From Sphingobacteriales bacterium (GTDB taxonomy: Bacteria; Bacteroidota; Bacteroidia; Sphingobacteriales; Sphingobacteriaceae), in NCBI GenBank assembly GCA_028288165.1, contig JAQBOG010000015.1, positions 1-64,000 on the forward strand: DNA of 64,000 nt. Reading direction: 5' to 3'. Below the pieces are notes generated by a model. That model saw only the letters and a list, made by a program, of their open reading frames with translations. It was not told the DNA's origin and searched no databases. Positions 17,741 through 25,841 of the stretch are shown here, piece after piece. Positions within the stretch are counted from its first letter, which is position 1. Each line of letters starts with the position of its first letter. The position numbers and the translations under genes were made by a program.

Positions 17741-17971
17741 ATGAATTATTTAAAAAAGGGATTATTCCTGCTTGGATCTGGAATAAGTTTGATGAGCATG
17801 TTAAGTGCTTGCAGTACGGTTAAATCCTACCAAAAAAATAAAATTAACGATAGTGAGATGGCACTTAGTTCCCGCACTGCACAAAAATTTGAACAAAGTT
17901 TCGAATTGTATCGTGAAGGCGCTTCGGGTGCTAACGGCGGTAAAAGCGGTGGTGGCTGCGGTTGTAATTAA
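17741..17971 (+). CDS. DUF4266 small lipoprotein with Cys-rich GGGCGCN tail
   Basis: 76 residues from ATG 17741, 1 bp after apbE. It has a lipoprotein signal (MSMLSAC), a short helical segment (KINDSEMALSSRTAQKFEQS) and a glycine-rich tail ending KSGGGCGCN, which is the hallmark of DUF4266. The tail begins EGASGANGG, which resembles the ApbE flavinylation consensus (D-G-x-S/T-G-A-T) but has Asn in place of the acceptor Thr. Whether this peptide is the ApbE target, a metal-binding peptide or a thiol carrier is not known. It is always found with DUF3570, as here. Family assignment is strong, function unknown. Confidence 0.88.
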   Translation: MNYLKKGLFLLGSGISLMSMLSACSTVKSYQKNKINDSEMALSSRTAQKFEQSFELYREGASGANGGKSGGGCGCN

Positions 17972-17982
17972 AATATCAGGAA

Positions 17983-19206
17983 ATGAAAAAGCTTTATCTC
18001 AATGTTATCATTCTGTACATGGGTTTACTGGGTGCTCATGCTCAAACCCGTCCGCAACCTGCAAATATAGATAGTACGAACTATCGGGAACGTCAATTGA
18101 AGGTAGATGAAATCAACGTAGTATCATCCTATTATAACCAAAATGGAAATAACTCGGCGGTTACGGGTGGTATCGGTACCGAAAAGTTAACAGACATTGC
18201 CAATACGTTTGATCTGCAGCTTTCAAAATTCAATAAAAAGGGCAGAAAAAACACTTTTCTATTTGAATTGGGTGTTGACCATTATACTTCTGCATCATCA
18301 GATAAAATCGATCCGAATAGTATTTCTTCAGCATCTATGTCTGATACCCGGATTTACCCCTCTTTGCATTGGACGCAATCAAATGAAACTACCGGTAATG
18401 CTTTTGGTTTTACCGGATCATTCTCACATGAATTTGATTATCAGTCATTGGGTGCCGGTTTTAATTTAACAAGGTTATCTAAAGATAAAAACACACAGTT
18501 TGACTTTAAATTGCAGACGTTTTTAGATACGTGGAAAGTGATTTTACCTGTTGAATTGCGACCGGCAGGTTCCGGATCTGGATCTCGGGGAGATTCAAGA
18601 AGCACCGATTCTTCGCCCCGAAATTCTTTCAGCACTTCTTTTTCGGTTTCGCAGGTTATTAATAAACAACTCCAGGCTTTGCTGATGGTTGAACCTTCTT
18701 ATCAGCACGGCTTATTAGCAACTAAATACCAGCGAAATTACTTCACTGATGGATCTGAACAGGCAGAAAATCTTCCGGACAACCGTTACAAATTACCTAT
18801 CGGTTTAAGGTTAAACTACTTTCCGAATGATCATTTTATCATCCGAACCTTTTATAGATACTATATGGACAGCTGGGGCATCAGAGCCCATACCGCTGAG
18901 CTGGAAGTGCCGGTAAAACTAACTTCATTTGTTTCTGTAAGTCCGTTTTACCGTTATAATAATCAGGCTGGCACACGCTATTTTTCTGCGTACGGACAAC
19001 ATAGTCCTACCGAACAGTACTTTACCAGCGATTATGACCTGTCGGAGTTGAGCAGTGATTTTTTAGGCTTTGGTTTACGACTATCTCCGCCTAAAGGCGT
19101 ATTTGGTTTACAGCATTTAAATATGCTGGAATTACGTTATGGGCATTACACTCGTTCTACAAAACTGGTTTCCAATATTATTACCCTGAATTTAAAGATA
19201 AAATAA
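17983..19206 (+). CDS. DUF3570 outer-membrane beta-barrel protein
   Basis: 407 residues with a signal peptide (MGLLGAHAQTRPQ) and alternating beta-strand pattern throughout, ending in the short strand IITLNLKIK. Typical DUF3570 segments are YLNVIILYMG at the start and KKGRKNTFLFELGVDHYTSA, then ISSASMSDTRIYPSLHW. A low-complexity Ser/Arg patch sits mid-protein (GSGSGSRGDSRSTDSS, about residues 197-212), probably an extracellular loop. It is probably a porin-like barrel that works with DUF4266, to which it is linked (11 bp gap). Function is unknown; a role in extracellular redox or metal chemistry is inferred from ApbE, thioredoxin and Rieske neighbours. Confidence 0.88.
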   Translation: MKKLYLNVIILYMGLLGAHAQTRPQPANIDSTNYRERQLKVDEINVVSSYYNQNGNNSAVTGGIGTEKLTDIANTFDLQLSKFNKKGRKNTFLFELGVDHYTSASSDKIDPNSISSASMSDTRIYPSLHWTQSNETTGNAFGFTGSFSHEFDYQSLGAGFNLTRLSKDKNTQFDFKLQTFLDTWKVILPVELRPAGSGSGSRGDSRSTDSSPRNSFSTSFSVSQVINKQLQALLMVEPSYQHGLLATKYQRNYFTDGSEQAENLPDNRYKLPIGLRLNYFPNDHFIIRTFYRYYMDSWGIRAHTAELEVPVKLTSFVSVSPFYRYNNQAGTRYFSAYGQHSPTEQYFTSDYDLSELSSDFLGFGLRLSPPKGVFGLQHLNMLELRYGHYTRSTKLVSNIITLNLKIK

Positions 19207-19214
19207 TAGAAAAA

Positions 19215-19898
19215 ATGGCTACTATAGAACCCGTTCGTCAGGACATTGAATATTCAAATAGTATAAAAAAGAACTCTGCCTCCCTTCGTGTGTGGCATTG
19301 GGCAAGTGCTCTAATTATAACTGGATCGCTGCTAACAGTACTTATTAATTCCACTTTGTTAGATCCAGGCAGCAATACAGGTTTTATAAAGTCCTTATTG
19401 CAGCATGAAGGAGCTATAATATCATTGAAACAAGCTGGCTCTGTTGCCCTTGGCTTAGAAGATAGGGTTTGGGATATTCATATTTATTTGGGCTATTTTC
19501 TTACAGGATTATTGCTGTTCAGAGTATTTCTGGAATTATTTCAGCATAGCAGTCAGAAATTTTTCAGAAAGTTAAAAAAAGCCCAGACAGAGTATTCCAA
19601 CACTGGAGGGGAAAGAAAAATCGCATTGCATGAGTTAACGGTTAAAATACTATATCTGACTTTTTACCTCCTCTTAATCATTATGGTAATTACCGGCCTG
19701 TCGCTGGCTTTTAAAAATGAATTTGGTATTCCTAAATCTATAGCCGATTCTGTTAAAGAGGTTCATGGGTTTTGTATGTACCTAATTATCGCTTTTATTG
19801 TAGTTCATATAACAGGGGTGCTACTGGCTGAAAGAAAAGAAGGAAAAGGTATTGTTTCTGACATGATTAATGGTGGGAAACCTGATAACATTACCTAA
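19215..19898 (+). CDS. Cytochrome b561/hydrogenase-type b cytochrome, inner membrane
   Basis: 227 residues, four transmembrane helices. Likely heme-ligand histidines are in RVWHWASALII (helix 1), WDIHIYLGYF (helix 2) and the pair in EVHGFCMYLIIAFIVVHITG (helix 4), the pattern of di-heme b cytochromes such as HyaC and cytochrome b561. It would pass electrons between the quinone pool and the periplasmic Rieske/flavin components. It follows DUF3570 by 8 bp and is the last gene of the operon. A relic of a second copy is at 57639-57765. Intact; the electron direction is not determinable. Confidence 0.87.
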   Translation: MATIEPVRQDIEYSNSIKKNSASLRVWHWASALIITGSLLTVLINSTLLDPGSNTGFIKSLLQHEGAIISLKQAGSVALGLEDRVWDIHIYLGYFLTGLLLFRVFLELFQHSSQKFFRKLKKAQTEYSNTGGERKIALHELTVKILYLTFYLLLIIMVITGLSLAFKNEFGIPKSIADSVKEVHGFCMYLIIAFIVVHITGVLLAERKEGKGIVSDMINGGKPDNIT

Positions 19899-19976
19899 AT
19901 GCTTTGATAATTATATAAGCATTTTAATACATACAATCATCTATTTTAGTTAGTGATTTTTTTTAAGTAAAACCAG

Positions 19977-20420
19977 TTAATTAATAGCCGAATAAGAAAA
20001 ATTCTTGTCCCATGCTGCCAGGTTCTTTTTTCTTCTGATACTACAGGTTTTCGTTACGTTATTTTTAAGAATATTTAAAGTTACCTTATTGATCAAAGAA
20101 AAAGTTCTGAGCGGCATTTTTAGCCCTCTTTCTGCCAGCATCTTCCTGAAAATCAACATCAAGAGACCAATGCAATTTGTTTTCTATTGCCCAATGCTTC
20201 CGGATACTTTTCTGGTAAAAGGAAGCATCAGCAGGTTTACTGGCTATATAATAGCGTATTGCATTTTCTGTTTACCCGTTAGCTTTAAAAGTTCTTTCAC
20301 TTTCAACCTTTATCAAAACGCTTAACTTTTCCGATTTATCAGGTTGTTTTATTTGGGCCAAATCTGTTGTCAGGGTGCATCTTCTTCTCTCTATGCGTCC
20401 ATGACAACATTCAGGGTTTC
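19977..20420 (-). pseudogene. ISAs1-family transposase relic (C-terminal part)
   Basis: Reading the minus strand gives GRIERRRCTLTTDLAQIKQP, SEKLSVLIKVESERTFKANG, a stop in place of the usual Lys, TENAIRYYIASKPADASF and RKHWAIENKLHWSLDVDFQE, then, after a one-base slip in a T5 run, FSLINKVTLNILKNN and IRRKKNLAAWDKNFS. These are the conserved C-terminal blocks of ISAs1 transposases (HWxIENxLHWxLDVxFxED). The N-terminal half, both IS ends and a target duplication are not found. It fills the gap between the cytochrome b and PfkB genes, so the island was once open to IS insertion. Dead element. Confidence 0.82.
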
Positions 20421-20516
20421 ATCATAGTCTGCGGTAATTAGCATGACGAAAAACCGATTATTTTAATGCGTTGCCCTGTACCAACACCCTTTCCTTCCAA
20501 ACCCTCAACCACCCAA

Positions 20517-21440
20517 CTACCCCAACATCTCCAAAACCCTTTCAACATCATCCTTTTTGGCCAAATCCGTTCCTTCGCTCATGGTAGCAGAAACACCACA
20601 AGCAACGCCCCATTTTAACATAATTTCAGGAGAGAATCCTTTTATTAAAGAATAGATAATCCCCGCTAACATACTATCACCGGCACCGATGGTACTCTTC
20701 ACAGTTACTTTTGGAATTTCTTGATGAACAATACCGGATTTTGATGCAATGAACGCACCTTTGGCACCCATAGAAACAACCGCGTATTCCAGCTTACCAG
20801 TGTTAATTAAATCCTTTGCACAATCCTCCAGTTCCGAAAGTGATAAGCTCTCTTTACCGGCAAGTTGCGCTAATTCATTTTGGTTGGGTTTTATCAGAAA
20901 TAGATTCTCCTTGAGTGATTCTTTTAAGGCAGCGCCAGATGAATCTAAAATCACTTTGACTTTCTTATCGCTCAATCCCTTAATTAAGGTAGAGTAAAAA
21001 TTGACTGGAGTATCTTCTGCCAAGCTTCCACTTAAAACCAGAAAGTCACCTTCCTCGAGTTGATCGGTTACGGTTTTCTTGATTAATTCGAGCTCCTCTA
21101 TGGTCAATGGCGTTCCTGGCATTCCAAATCGATATTGGAATCCAGTACTTGTATCAATAACAGAAAAGTTTTCGCGGGTTGGTGCGGCGGTAAAAACAGT
21201 GTCTGTTTTAATGTGCTCTTGCTGTAGTAATTTATTCAAGTGCTTACCTGTGCCGCCCCCAGAAGTAAATACGCAGTTTGAATTTATGCCTAACCGCTGC
21301 AATACTCTCGAAATATTAATTCCGCCGCCACCAGGTTGATAAACAATGGAATGGCATCTTAATTTTTGTTCCGGCTTTACATGATCTGTTTTGGCGCTTT
21401 TATCCAATGCAGGATTTATAGTAAGGGTAATAACTTTCAT
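20517..21440 (-). CDS. PfkB-family hexose kinase (1-/6-phosphofructokinase type)
   Basis: 307 residues. It starts KVITLTINPALDKSAKTDHV and has the sugar-phosphate-binding QPGGGGINISRVLQRLG, GMPGTPL, FLVLSGSLAED and, near the C-terminus, the PfkB signature with the catalytic Asp in KSTIGAGDSMLAGIIYSL. These features match the 1-phosphofructokinase/6-phosphofructokinase-2/tagatose-6-phosphate kinase group. It phosphorylates a sugar phosphate in the cytoplasm, feeding glycolysis. No fru PTS genes are adjacent, so phosphofructokinase-2 activity is the more likely reading. It stands alone, with the next gene divergent. Confidence 0.88.
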   Translation of the reverse strand: MKVITLTINPALDKSAKTDHVKPEQKLRCHSIVYQPGGGGINISRVLQRLGINSNCVFTSGGGTGKHLNKLLQQEHIKTDTVFTAAPTRENFSVIDTSTGFQYRFGMPGTPLTIEELELIKKTVTDQLEEGDFLVLSGSLAEDTPVNFYSTLIKGLSDKKVKVILDSSGAALKESLKENLFLIKPNQNELAQLAGKESLSLSELEDCAKDLINTGKLEYAVVSMGAKGAFIASKSGIVHQEIPKVTVKSTIGAGDSMLAGIIYSLIKGFSPEIMLKWGVACGVSATMSEGTDLAKKDDVERVLEMLG

Positions 21441-21637
21441 AAATGATGTGGGAATTAATAGAAATAGCTATAATAATTACAGTGGAAGCTAACAAAATGT
21501 TAGCCACTAACGTAATTTATTAAGCTTTTACTGCGGTAAACTAGTCAAACTTATAATATCTTTAAGTAGCATTCAGTTCTTGTGATCTGGCAGAGAAATC
21601 TATATTGGAAATCGCAATTTCAGACTAAAATTCAAAA

Positions 21638-22297
21638 ATGGAGAATCAACCGTCAATAATGTTGAAAGGGTGTTTACTTGTACTAGCGATTTTAGGTTGG
21701 TTTGCGTTAATAGGGCAGTTTTATATCAATATTACTAGCGGCATAGCCCCTACTTCTGAAATTTTCATCAGGTATTTCAGTTATTTTACCATCCTGACTA
21801 ATCTCTTAGTGGCTGTTTGCTGTACAAGTATCATCATGGCACCCGGTTCAGCCCTAGGTAAGTTTTTTCAACATGCAAAAACACTTACCGCCATTACCGT
21901 TTATATTTTAATTGTAGGGATTATTTACAACCTCATTCTGCGCTTTCTATGGAAGCCCGAAGGTTTACAGCTATTTGTAGATGAATTACTTCATTCTGTA
22001 ATACCAACCCTTTTCCTTTTATTTTGGTCGCTGTTTGTTGTAAAAAGCCAGCTTGGTTGGAAACATGTTTTTCCATGGTTAATTTATCCGTCCTTGTATG
22101 TTATTTTCATATTTATCCGCGGTTCGTTTTCCGGATTTTATCCATATCCCTTTATCAATGTGGGTTCGCTTGGTTATGAAAAGGCACTTCTAAACGCGAT
22201 GGGCATTGCAATCGCATTTTTTGTGATTTCGCTTTTATTTGTAGCATTCGCAAAAGTGATTAGTAAAAGAACGGTGCATGGCCAAAACAATAGCTAA
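21638..22297 (+). CDS. Pr6Pr family six-helix membrane protein
   Basis: 219 residues with six to seven hydrophobic helices. The YFSYFTILTNLLVAVCC motif and the GSFSGFYPYPFINVGSLGY region are typical of the Pr6Pr/FAR-17a-like family. Function is not established. It is followed after 3 bp by another membrane protein gene on the same strand, probably a two-gene operon. Start ATG 21638, about 200 bp from the divergent PfkB gene. Confidence 0.75.
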   Translation: MENQPSIMLKGCLLVLAILGWFALIGQFYINITSGIAPTSEIFIRYFSYFTILTNLLVAVCCTSIIMAPGSALGKFFQHAKTLTAITVYILIVGIIYNLILRFLWKPEGLQLFVDELLHSVIPTLFLLFWSLFVVKSQLGWKHVFPWLIYPSLYVIFIFIRGSFSGFYPYPFINVGSLGYEKALLNAMGIAIAFFVISLLFVAFAKVISKRTVHGQNNS

Positions 22298-22300
22298 AGA

Positions 22301-22861
22301 ATGGAGACACGTTCTAAAGAAACGAAAGTAAAAGTTCAACGTGTAGTTGATATTTATAACATGGTGCCCAACTTAATTTGGTCCATTATAGCACTTGTTC
22401 CCTTAGTTATTTTCTGTTATCAAATGCTTAACCTGAAGTCAATTTTAATTATAGTAATTGTTAGTTATATCCCAGCGCTCCTCCCAACGTCAATGTATAG
22501 TCGCATCACGTTTATCGATAATCCCAAATTATTAAATCGAATCGGACTTAATTTCTTTAACAAGTTTACCCAAAATGGCACGTTCATAAATCATTTAATC
22601 AGAAAAAAATACCCGGATTATAAAGTGATTTCCATCAAAAGAAATTCAATTAACAAAATAATAAACCAAACCTACATGTTAGAAAGGTTTCATGTCATCC
22701 TATTTACTTTCTTCACCATTATCATCGTTTATGCGTTAATGAAAGCCCAATGGTTTTGGGCTTTCATTTTAATTTTCATAAATGTGATTTATAACATTTA
22801 TCCCATCTTATTACAACATGCAATCAGAATGAGACTAGCTTTTAGATCGAAAACCAGGTGA
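22301..22861 (+). CDS. Membrane protein of unknown function, four predicted helices
   Basis: 186 residues. Two hydrophobic helices near the N-terminus (about 24-65) and two near the C-terminus (about 130-170) flank a basic loop (INHLIRKKYPDYKVISIKRN). The C-terminal pattern of helix then LLQHAIRMRL is reminiscent of CrtO-like acyltransferase membrane proteins, but I cannot support that assignment. It follows the Pr6Pr gene with a 3-bp gap and its stop is 3 bp from the stop of the convergent gene. A perfect 13-bp hairpin lies inside the coding sequence at about 22739-22770. Confidence 0.6.
   Translation: METRSKETKVKVQRVVDIYNMVPNLIWSIIALVPLVIFCYQMLNLKSILIIVIVSYIPALLPTSMYSRITFIDNPKLLNRIGLNFFNKFTQNGTFINHLIRKKYPDYKVISIKRNSINKIINQTYMLERFHVILFTFFTIIIVYALMKAQWFWAFILIFINVIYNIYPILLQHAIRMRLAFRSKTR
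22739..22770 (+). other. Long perfect hairpin inside a coding sequence
   Basis: AATGAAAGCCCAA and TTGGGCTTTCATT form a 13-bp stem around a short loop, followed by TTAATTTTC. It looks like an intrinsic terminator but lies about 90 bp before the stop codon of the membrane protein gene at 22301-22861 and codes for part of its third helix (MKAQWFWAF). Confidence 0.6.
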
Positions 22862-22864
22862 TGC

Positions 22865-23848
22865 TTATCTTCCTTTCATGTGGTAGTTTTTATCCGCATT
22901 AAATACGTTGAAGTGAAAAGTGAATCGGGCGTAATTCAAAAAAGGGTTATTAATGAATATTTTTGAAAGTTCATCTTTTTCAACATTGGTCTCATAGGTA
23001 ACTCCAGGCAACTTTCCGAACTCAAACCCGGTTACAACTCCCATATTGTCCCACTGCCAGCCCAATCTATAACCAAATGGAACCTGCTTTGCATTCGCTA
23101 TTTTATATGTTTGATCGTTGTACACAAAATCTTTAACGCTGGTTGATCCCACTAAAAATTGCGCAAAGAACTTTTTTGAGTAGAACCTTCTATAGCTTGT
23201 ACCATTGGTTGTTACGATAGCTTTTCTGATTTTACGATGCACTATACCCGCATACAAACCAGATGTGACTATATTAAAAGGAATAAATTTACTTTCGGTA
23301 TCCGTGCTCGCCTGTACAACTGAACCAAAATATTCAGAATCATCACTTTTTAGATATTTTGGACGAGAATAATTCGTTACTCCGCCACTCAATGCCCAAT
23401 AGCTCCTAATTTCTGCATTTGCCTTAAAGTACTTCTCCCCTAAATAAGTACCATCAAACGTTGTAGAGGTAATCACTTTTACTTTGCCAGATTTAGTTAT
23501 ATCACTAAAAGGAAAGTCTATATCCGCTTCAAAAACAGTCCCTTTGTTTTCATTTTTTGTCGTGAGCAAGTCTTTGGCTTGTATATTAAAATTCCGAAGA
23601 TATCCTTTCCGGATTTGTACATTATAAAACAGTTTATCCTTTAACTGTCCTTCCACTAATATTCCAGCAGTAATGGGAGTCAAAATATCCTCCATGTTAA
23701 GGAATGACACGCTTACCTTAAGCGGAGCAAGCTCATGTGTATAATTTTTAGTTTTATATTCCACCTGCGCTTTTAACACAGAACAATAAGCTGATATGCA
23801 GAGAATCACCAGTGCAATTGGCTTAATATTTTTCAGTACCATTTTCAT
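22865..23848 (-). CDS. Exported beta-rich protein, probably outer-membrane, function unknown
   Basis: 327 residues with a hydrophobic N-terminal signal (IALVILCISAYCSVLKAQ). The remainder alternates polar and aromatic residues (FYNVQIRKGYLRNFNI, QFLVGSTSVKDFVYNDQT, NPFLNYARFTFHFNVF), suggesting a beta-barrel of the kind seen for Bacteroidota outer-membrane proteins with transport or structural roles. It is monocistronic and converges with the membrane protein gene (3-bp gap). No known domain is recognised. Confidence 0.65.
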   Translation of the reverse strand: MKMVLKNIKPIALVILCISAYCSVLKAQVEYKTKNYTHELAPLKVSVSFLNMEDILTPITAGILVEGQLKDKLFYNVQIRKGYLRNFNIQAKDLLTTKNENKGTVFEADIDFPFSDITKSGKVKVITSTTFDGTYLGEKYFKANAEIRSYWALSGGVTNYSRPKYLKSDDSEYFGSVVQASTDTESKFIPFNIVTSGLYAGIVHRKIRKAIVTTNGTSYRRFYSKKFFAQFLVGSTSVKDFVYNDQTYKIANAKQVPFGYRLGWQWDNMGVVTGFEFGKLPGVTYETNVEKDELSKIFINNPFLNYARFTFHFNVFNADKNYHMKGR

Positions 23849-23988
23849 AGCCTAATTGTTAATAGTAAGAAGTTTGGATTTAAAATTTGGATTTAAGGGC
23901 ATCTCTAAAAACAGCTTTTTCATTAGTCTCATCCCCTCCATTCTCCAGTAGAGAAGAGTAAGTTTTTAGAGGTGTCCTTAAATAAGCA

Positions 23989-24014
23989 ACCCCACTGAAA
24001 CGTCACAGCGGGGT
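23989..24014 (-). terminator. Bulged hairpin downstream of lipoprotein gene
   Basis: ACCCCACTG and CAGCGGGGT form a 9-bp stem with one mismatch around an 8-base loop. On the minus strand it is followed by a T-rich stretch. A decayed version of the same sequence is at 26032-26057, also 3' of a minus-strand lipoprotein gene. Probable terminator. Confidence 0.45.
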
Positions 24015-24039
24015 ATACTTACAACTGATCACAATAAGA

Positions 24040-24280
24040 GCTCAGTATTCCCAAAATATTAATCATGGGCAGAAATAATTTTAATTTTTTGGGCGTTTAA
24101 ACGGGCTTTTGTTCTTCCAAAGGAACTCCTTTGGAGCAATCTTTTTTGCCTCTTCTTCTCATAATCTTCTGACAAAAAAGGATTTTAACGGCCTCGAAGG
24201 GGTCCCTTTGGGACAATCCCTAACGCTCTAGCAAGTTTATCAGAATATTTAAATTCTAATACCCGCTATCGAACTGAAAA
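24040..24280. repeat. MITE-like dispersed element, copy C (long-core variant)
   Basis: The core (about 24100-24232), GGGCGTTTAAACGGGCTTTT ... CAATCCCTAACGC, matches the family but is longer: it contains an extra palindrome, CCAAAGGAACTCCTTTGG, and a second insert, GGGGTCCCTTTGGGAC. The right terminal repeat, TATCGAACTGA, is recognisable; the left one is degenerate. It lies 3' of the lipoprotein gene at 24300. Confidence 0.68.
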
Positions 24281-24299
24281 TTCTTATCGAAAAGAGTAA

Positions 24300-24842
24300 T
24301 TATTTACCTTTAATAAGGTCTTTTTCTCTGCGTTTAAGCTGTCCTTGACTTGGCCAATCTTTAAACGAAACCTTGTTCAGAACACTGGTAACATCAATAT
24401 ACTTTGGCCTTAACGTTTTACTATTACCCGTTACTCCGTCAATGATATGGCCTACTATTGGCGCAAATATTAAGTTACCCCAAAATATAGCACTGCTTCC
24501 CTTTGGTTTTAATTCAATAGTCCCGGTTCTACCAGTAGAAGGTGATGAAATTTCAAGTGTTATTGCTTTTTTATAAGGAAGATTTACTGCTGCAGTAGAG
24601 AAATCAGTAGTAGCCTTTGCACCGATATTAACCGAAGAAGTGAAAAGCTCACTCGAAAGATCAAGTGGAGTGCCATCCAATTTAACAATTACATCTTGTG
24701 GCGCATTAACAATAAAACTGGGCCTTTTACCGCCCGAAAATGAACTTGCCACAGTTCCGCAAGAGCTAAAAGTAAAAAGACTTAATGAGGCAATTCCAAA
24801 AGATAGCATGGAGCTGGATGATAAAAGTTTAAAATGTTTCAT
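24300..24842 (-). CDS. Lipoprotein of unknown function
   Basis: 180 residues with a signal peptide ending LFTFSSC (Cys27 is the lipid anchor). The mature part starts GTVASSFSGGKRPSFIVNAP and includes VIVKLDGTPLD, which resembles a PEGA-like beta-sandwich motif in which a peptide decorates a surface structure. A short hydrophobic segment (AIFWGNLIFAPIVGHIID) lies around residue 120, as in Bacteroidota lipoproteins with a small membrane-associated loop. The gene is monocistronic, ends just before MITE copy C and has no recognised partner. Confidence 0.6.
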   Translation of the reverse strand: MKHFKLLSSSSMLSFGIASLSLFTFSSCGTVASSFSGGKRPSFIVNAPQDVIVKLDGTPLDLSSELFTSSVNIGAKATTDFSTAAVNLPYKKAITLEISSPSTGRTGTIELKPKGSSAIFWGNLIFAPIVGHIIDGVTGNSKTLRPKYIDVTSVLNKVSFKDWPSQGQLKRREKDLIKGK

Positions 24843-24977
24843 GTGATTGAGTTTGAATGTGAATAAGGAATTGTTGATTATGAATTGATTAATTACGTTT
24901 CGCTTGAAAATTTTCCTGTTTGGATATAAATGAGTTACCGTTGATAAACCTGGTAGTACCGAAAGAATGATTGAAAA

Positions 24978-25152
24978 TTATTTTGGACGAGTTTCCAAAA
25001 GATGTGATAAGAAGTAAAAGACGAGTTGGCAAAGCAGCCCTTTTAAAGTAGTTAACTTTCCTAAAAGAAATAGTTGGGTTTGATCAGCAATTTTGGCTGA
25101 TATTAAAGGGAGTGTTTTCTTGGTATCAAATAAAAAAATTCTCATGTCTCTG
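24978..25152 (-). pseudogene. Decayed start of a lipoprotein gene (duplicate of 26181-26957)
   Basis: On the minus strand the sequence reads MRIFLFDTKKTLPLI and then loses resemblance to any lipoprotein. It occupies the same place, next to the same conserved 80-bp divergent spacer (25166-25245), as the intact MRKFVISTRLTIKLSSF start at 26957. I read it as the remains of the first copy of that lipoprotein gene. Evidence is positional plus a short match, so confidence is modest. Confidence 0.35.
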
Positions 25153-25165
25153 GATTCTTTCTGTA

Positions 25166-25245
25166 AGGATCTTGGTTTCAATGAGACGAATGTAGACGAC
25201 GAAAAAGGCTGTTCTGCCTCACTTTATAAAGTGATACAACATAAA
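25166..25245. repeat. Duplicated divergent promoter spacer, copy 1
   Basis: About 80 bp nearly identical to 26980-27060 (blocks GATCTTGGTTTCAATGAGAC and ACTTTATAAAGTG are shared, with only a few substitutions). Both copies sit between a leftward lipoprotein gene or relic and a rightward AraC gene or relic. They contain the small palindrome CACTTTATAAAGTG, which could be a regulator site. Confidence 0.75.
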
Positions 25246-25317
25246 GTTTGGAACGAGAATCATTGTCCTGATGCTTGACTATAAGTAAGCACTGAAAATT
25301 TATAGCTAGTATGGAAT

Positions 25318-25718
25318 ATGGCCAATCAGGTTCCAGACTTTTCTTTTTATTTATTCGTGTTCTGCTGCTTGCATTTATGGCTACTATGCTTGTTCTTGAT
25401 ATCTAAAAAGAAAAGAAGCATACATGATTATCTAATTGCACTATCCCTCTTTTCTTTCTTGTGGCCAAAGATGAAAGTACACTTATGGGTGCTTTACCAG
25501 CAATTATCCATTCTATTTCTATTACAAAATCATCTTTAAGTACCGAGCAAGTGAAGAGCAATGGCCAATCAGTTAAAATTTTTTTAATATCAAATACCTT
25601 GCTGCTCGATCAGGATTGGTCATTGAAACAGATTAGCGAGGCACTAAACATGACTATACACGAAAATACGCCAACAGAGTTTAATGCTCATGAATCATCG
25701 AATCATCTGGCTAATTAG
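25318..25718 (+). pseudogene. AraC-family regulator relic with three internal deletions
   Basis: It starts MANQVPDFSFYLFVFCCLHL, nearly identical to the intact gene at 27259. Compared with that gene it lacks about 45 residues after LFSF, about 170 residues of the membrane and linker part, and about 75 residues of the DNA-binding domain. It rejoins at ENTPTEFNAHESSNH, the family's C-terminal end. The frame also shifts between the first two pieces. It cannot encode a working regulator. It is clearly the older, decaying copy of a duplication. Confidence 0.88.
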
Positions 25719-25841
25719 GTATGAAATTTAGATTATAAACACAGAATATACCTCCTGATAAGCAGCGATTACCAAATTAAACGATTTTGATCATTGTCAA
25801 TAATCTGGCACATTCTTTATCTATCCAATCACCTTGGTTTA

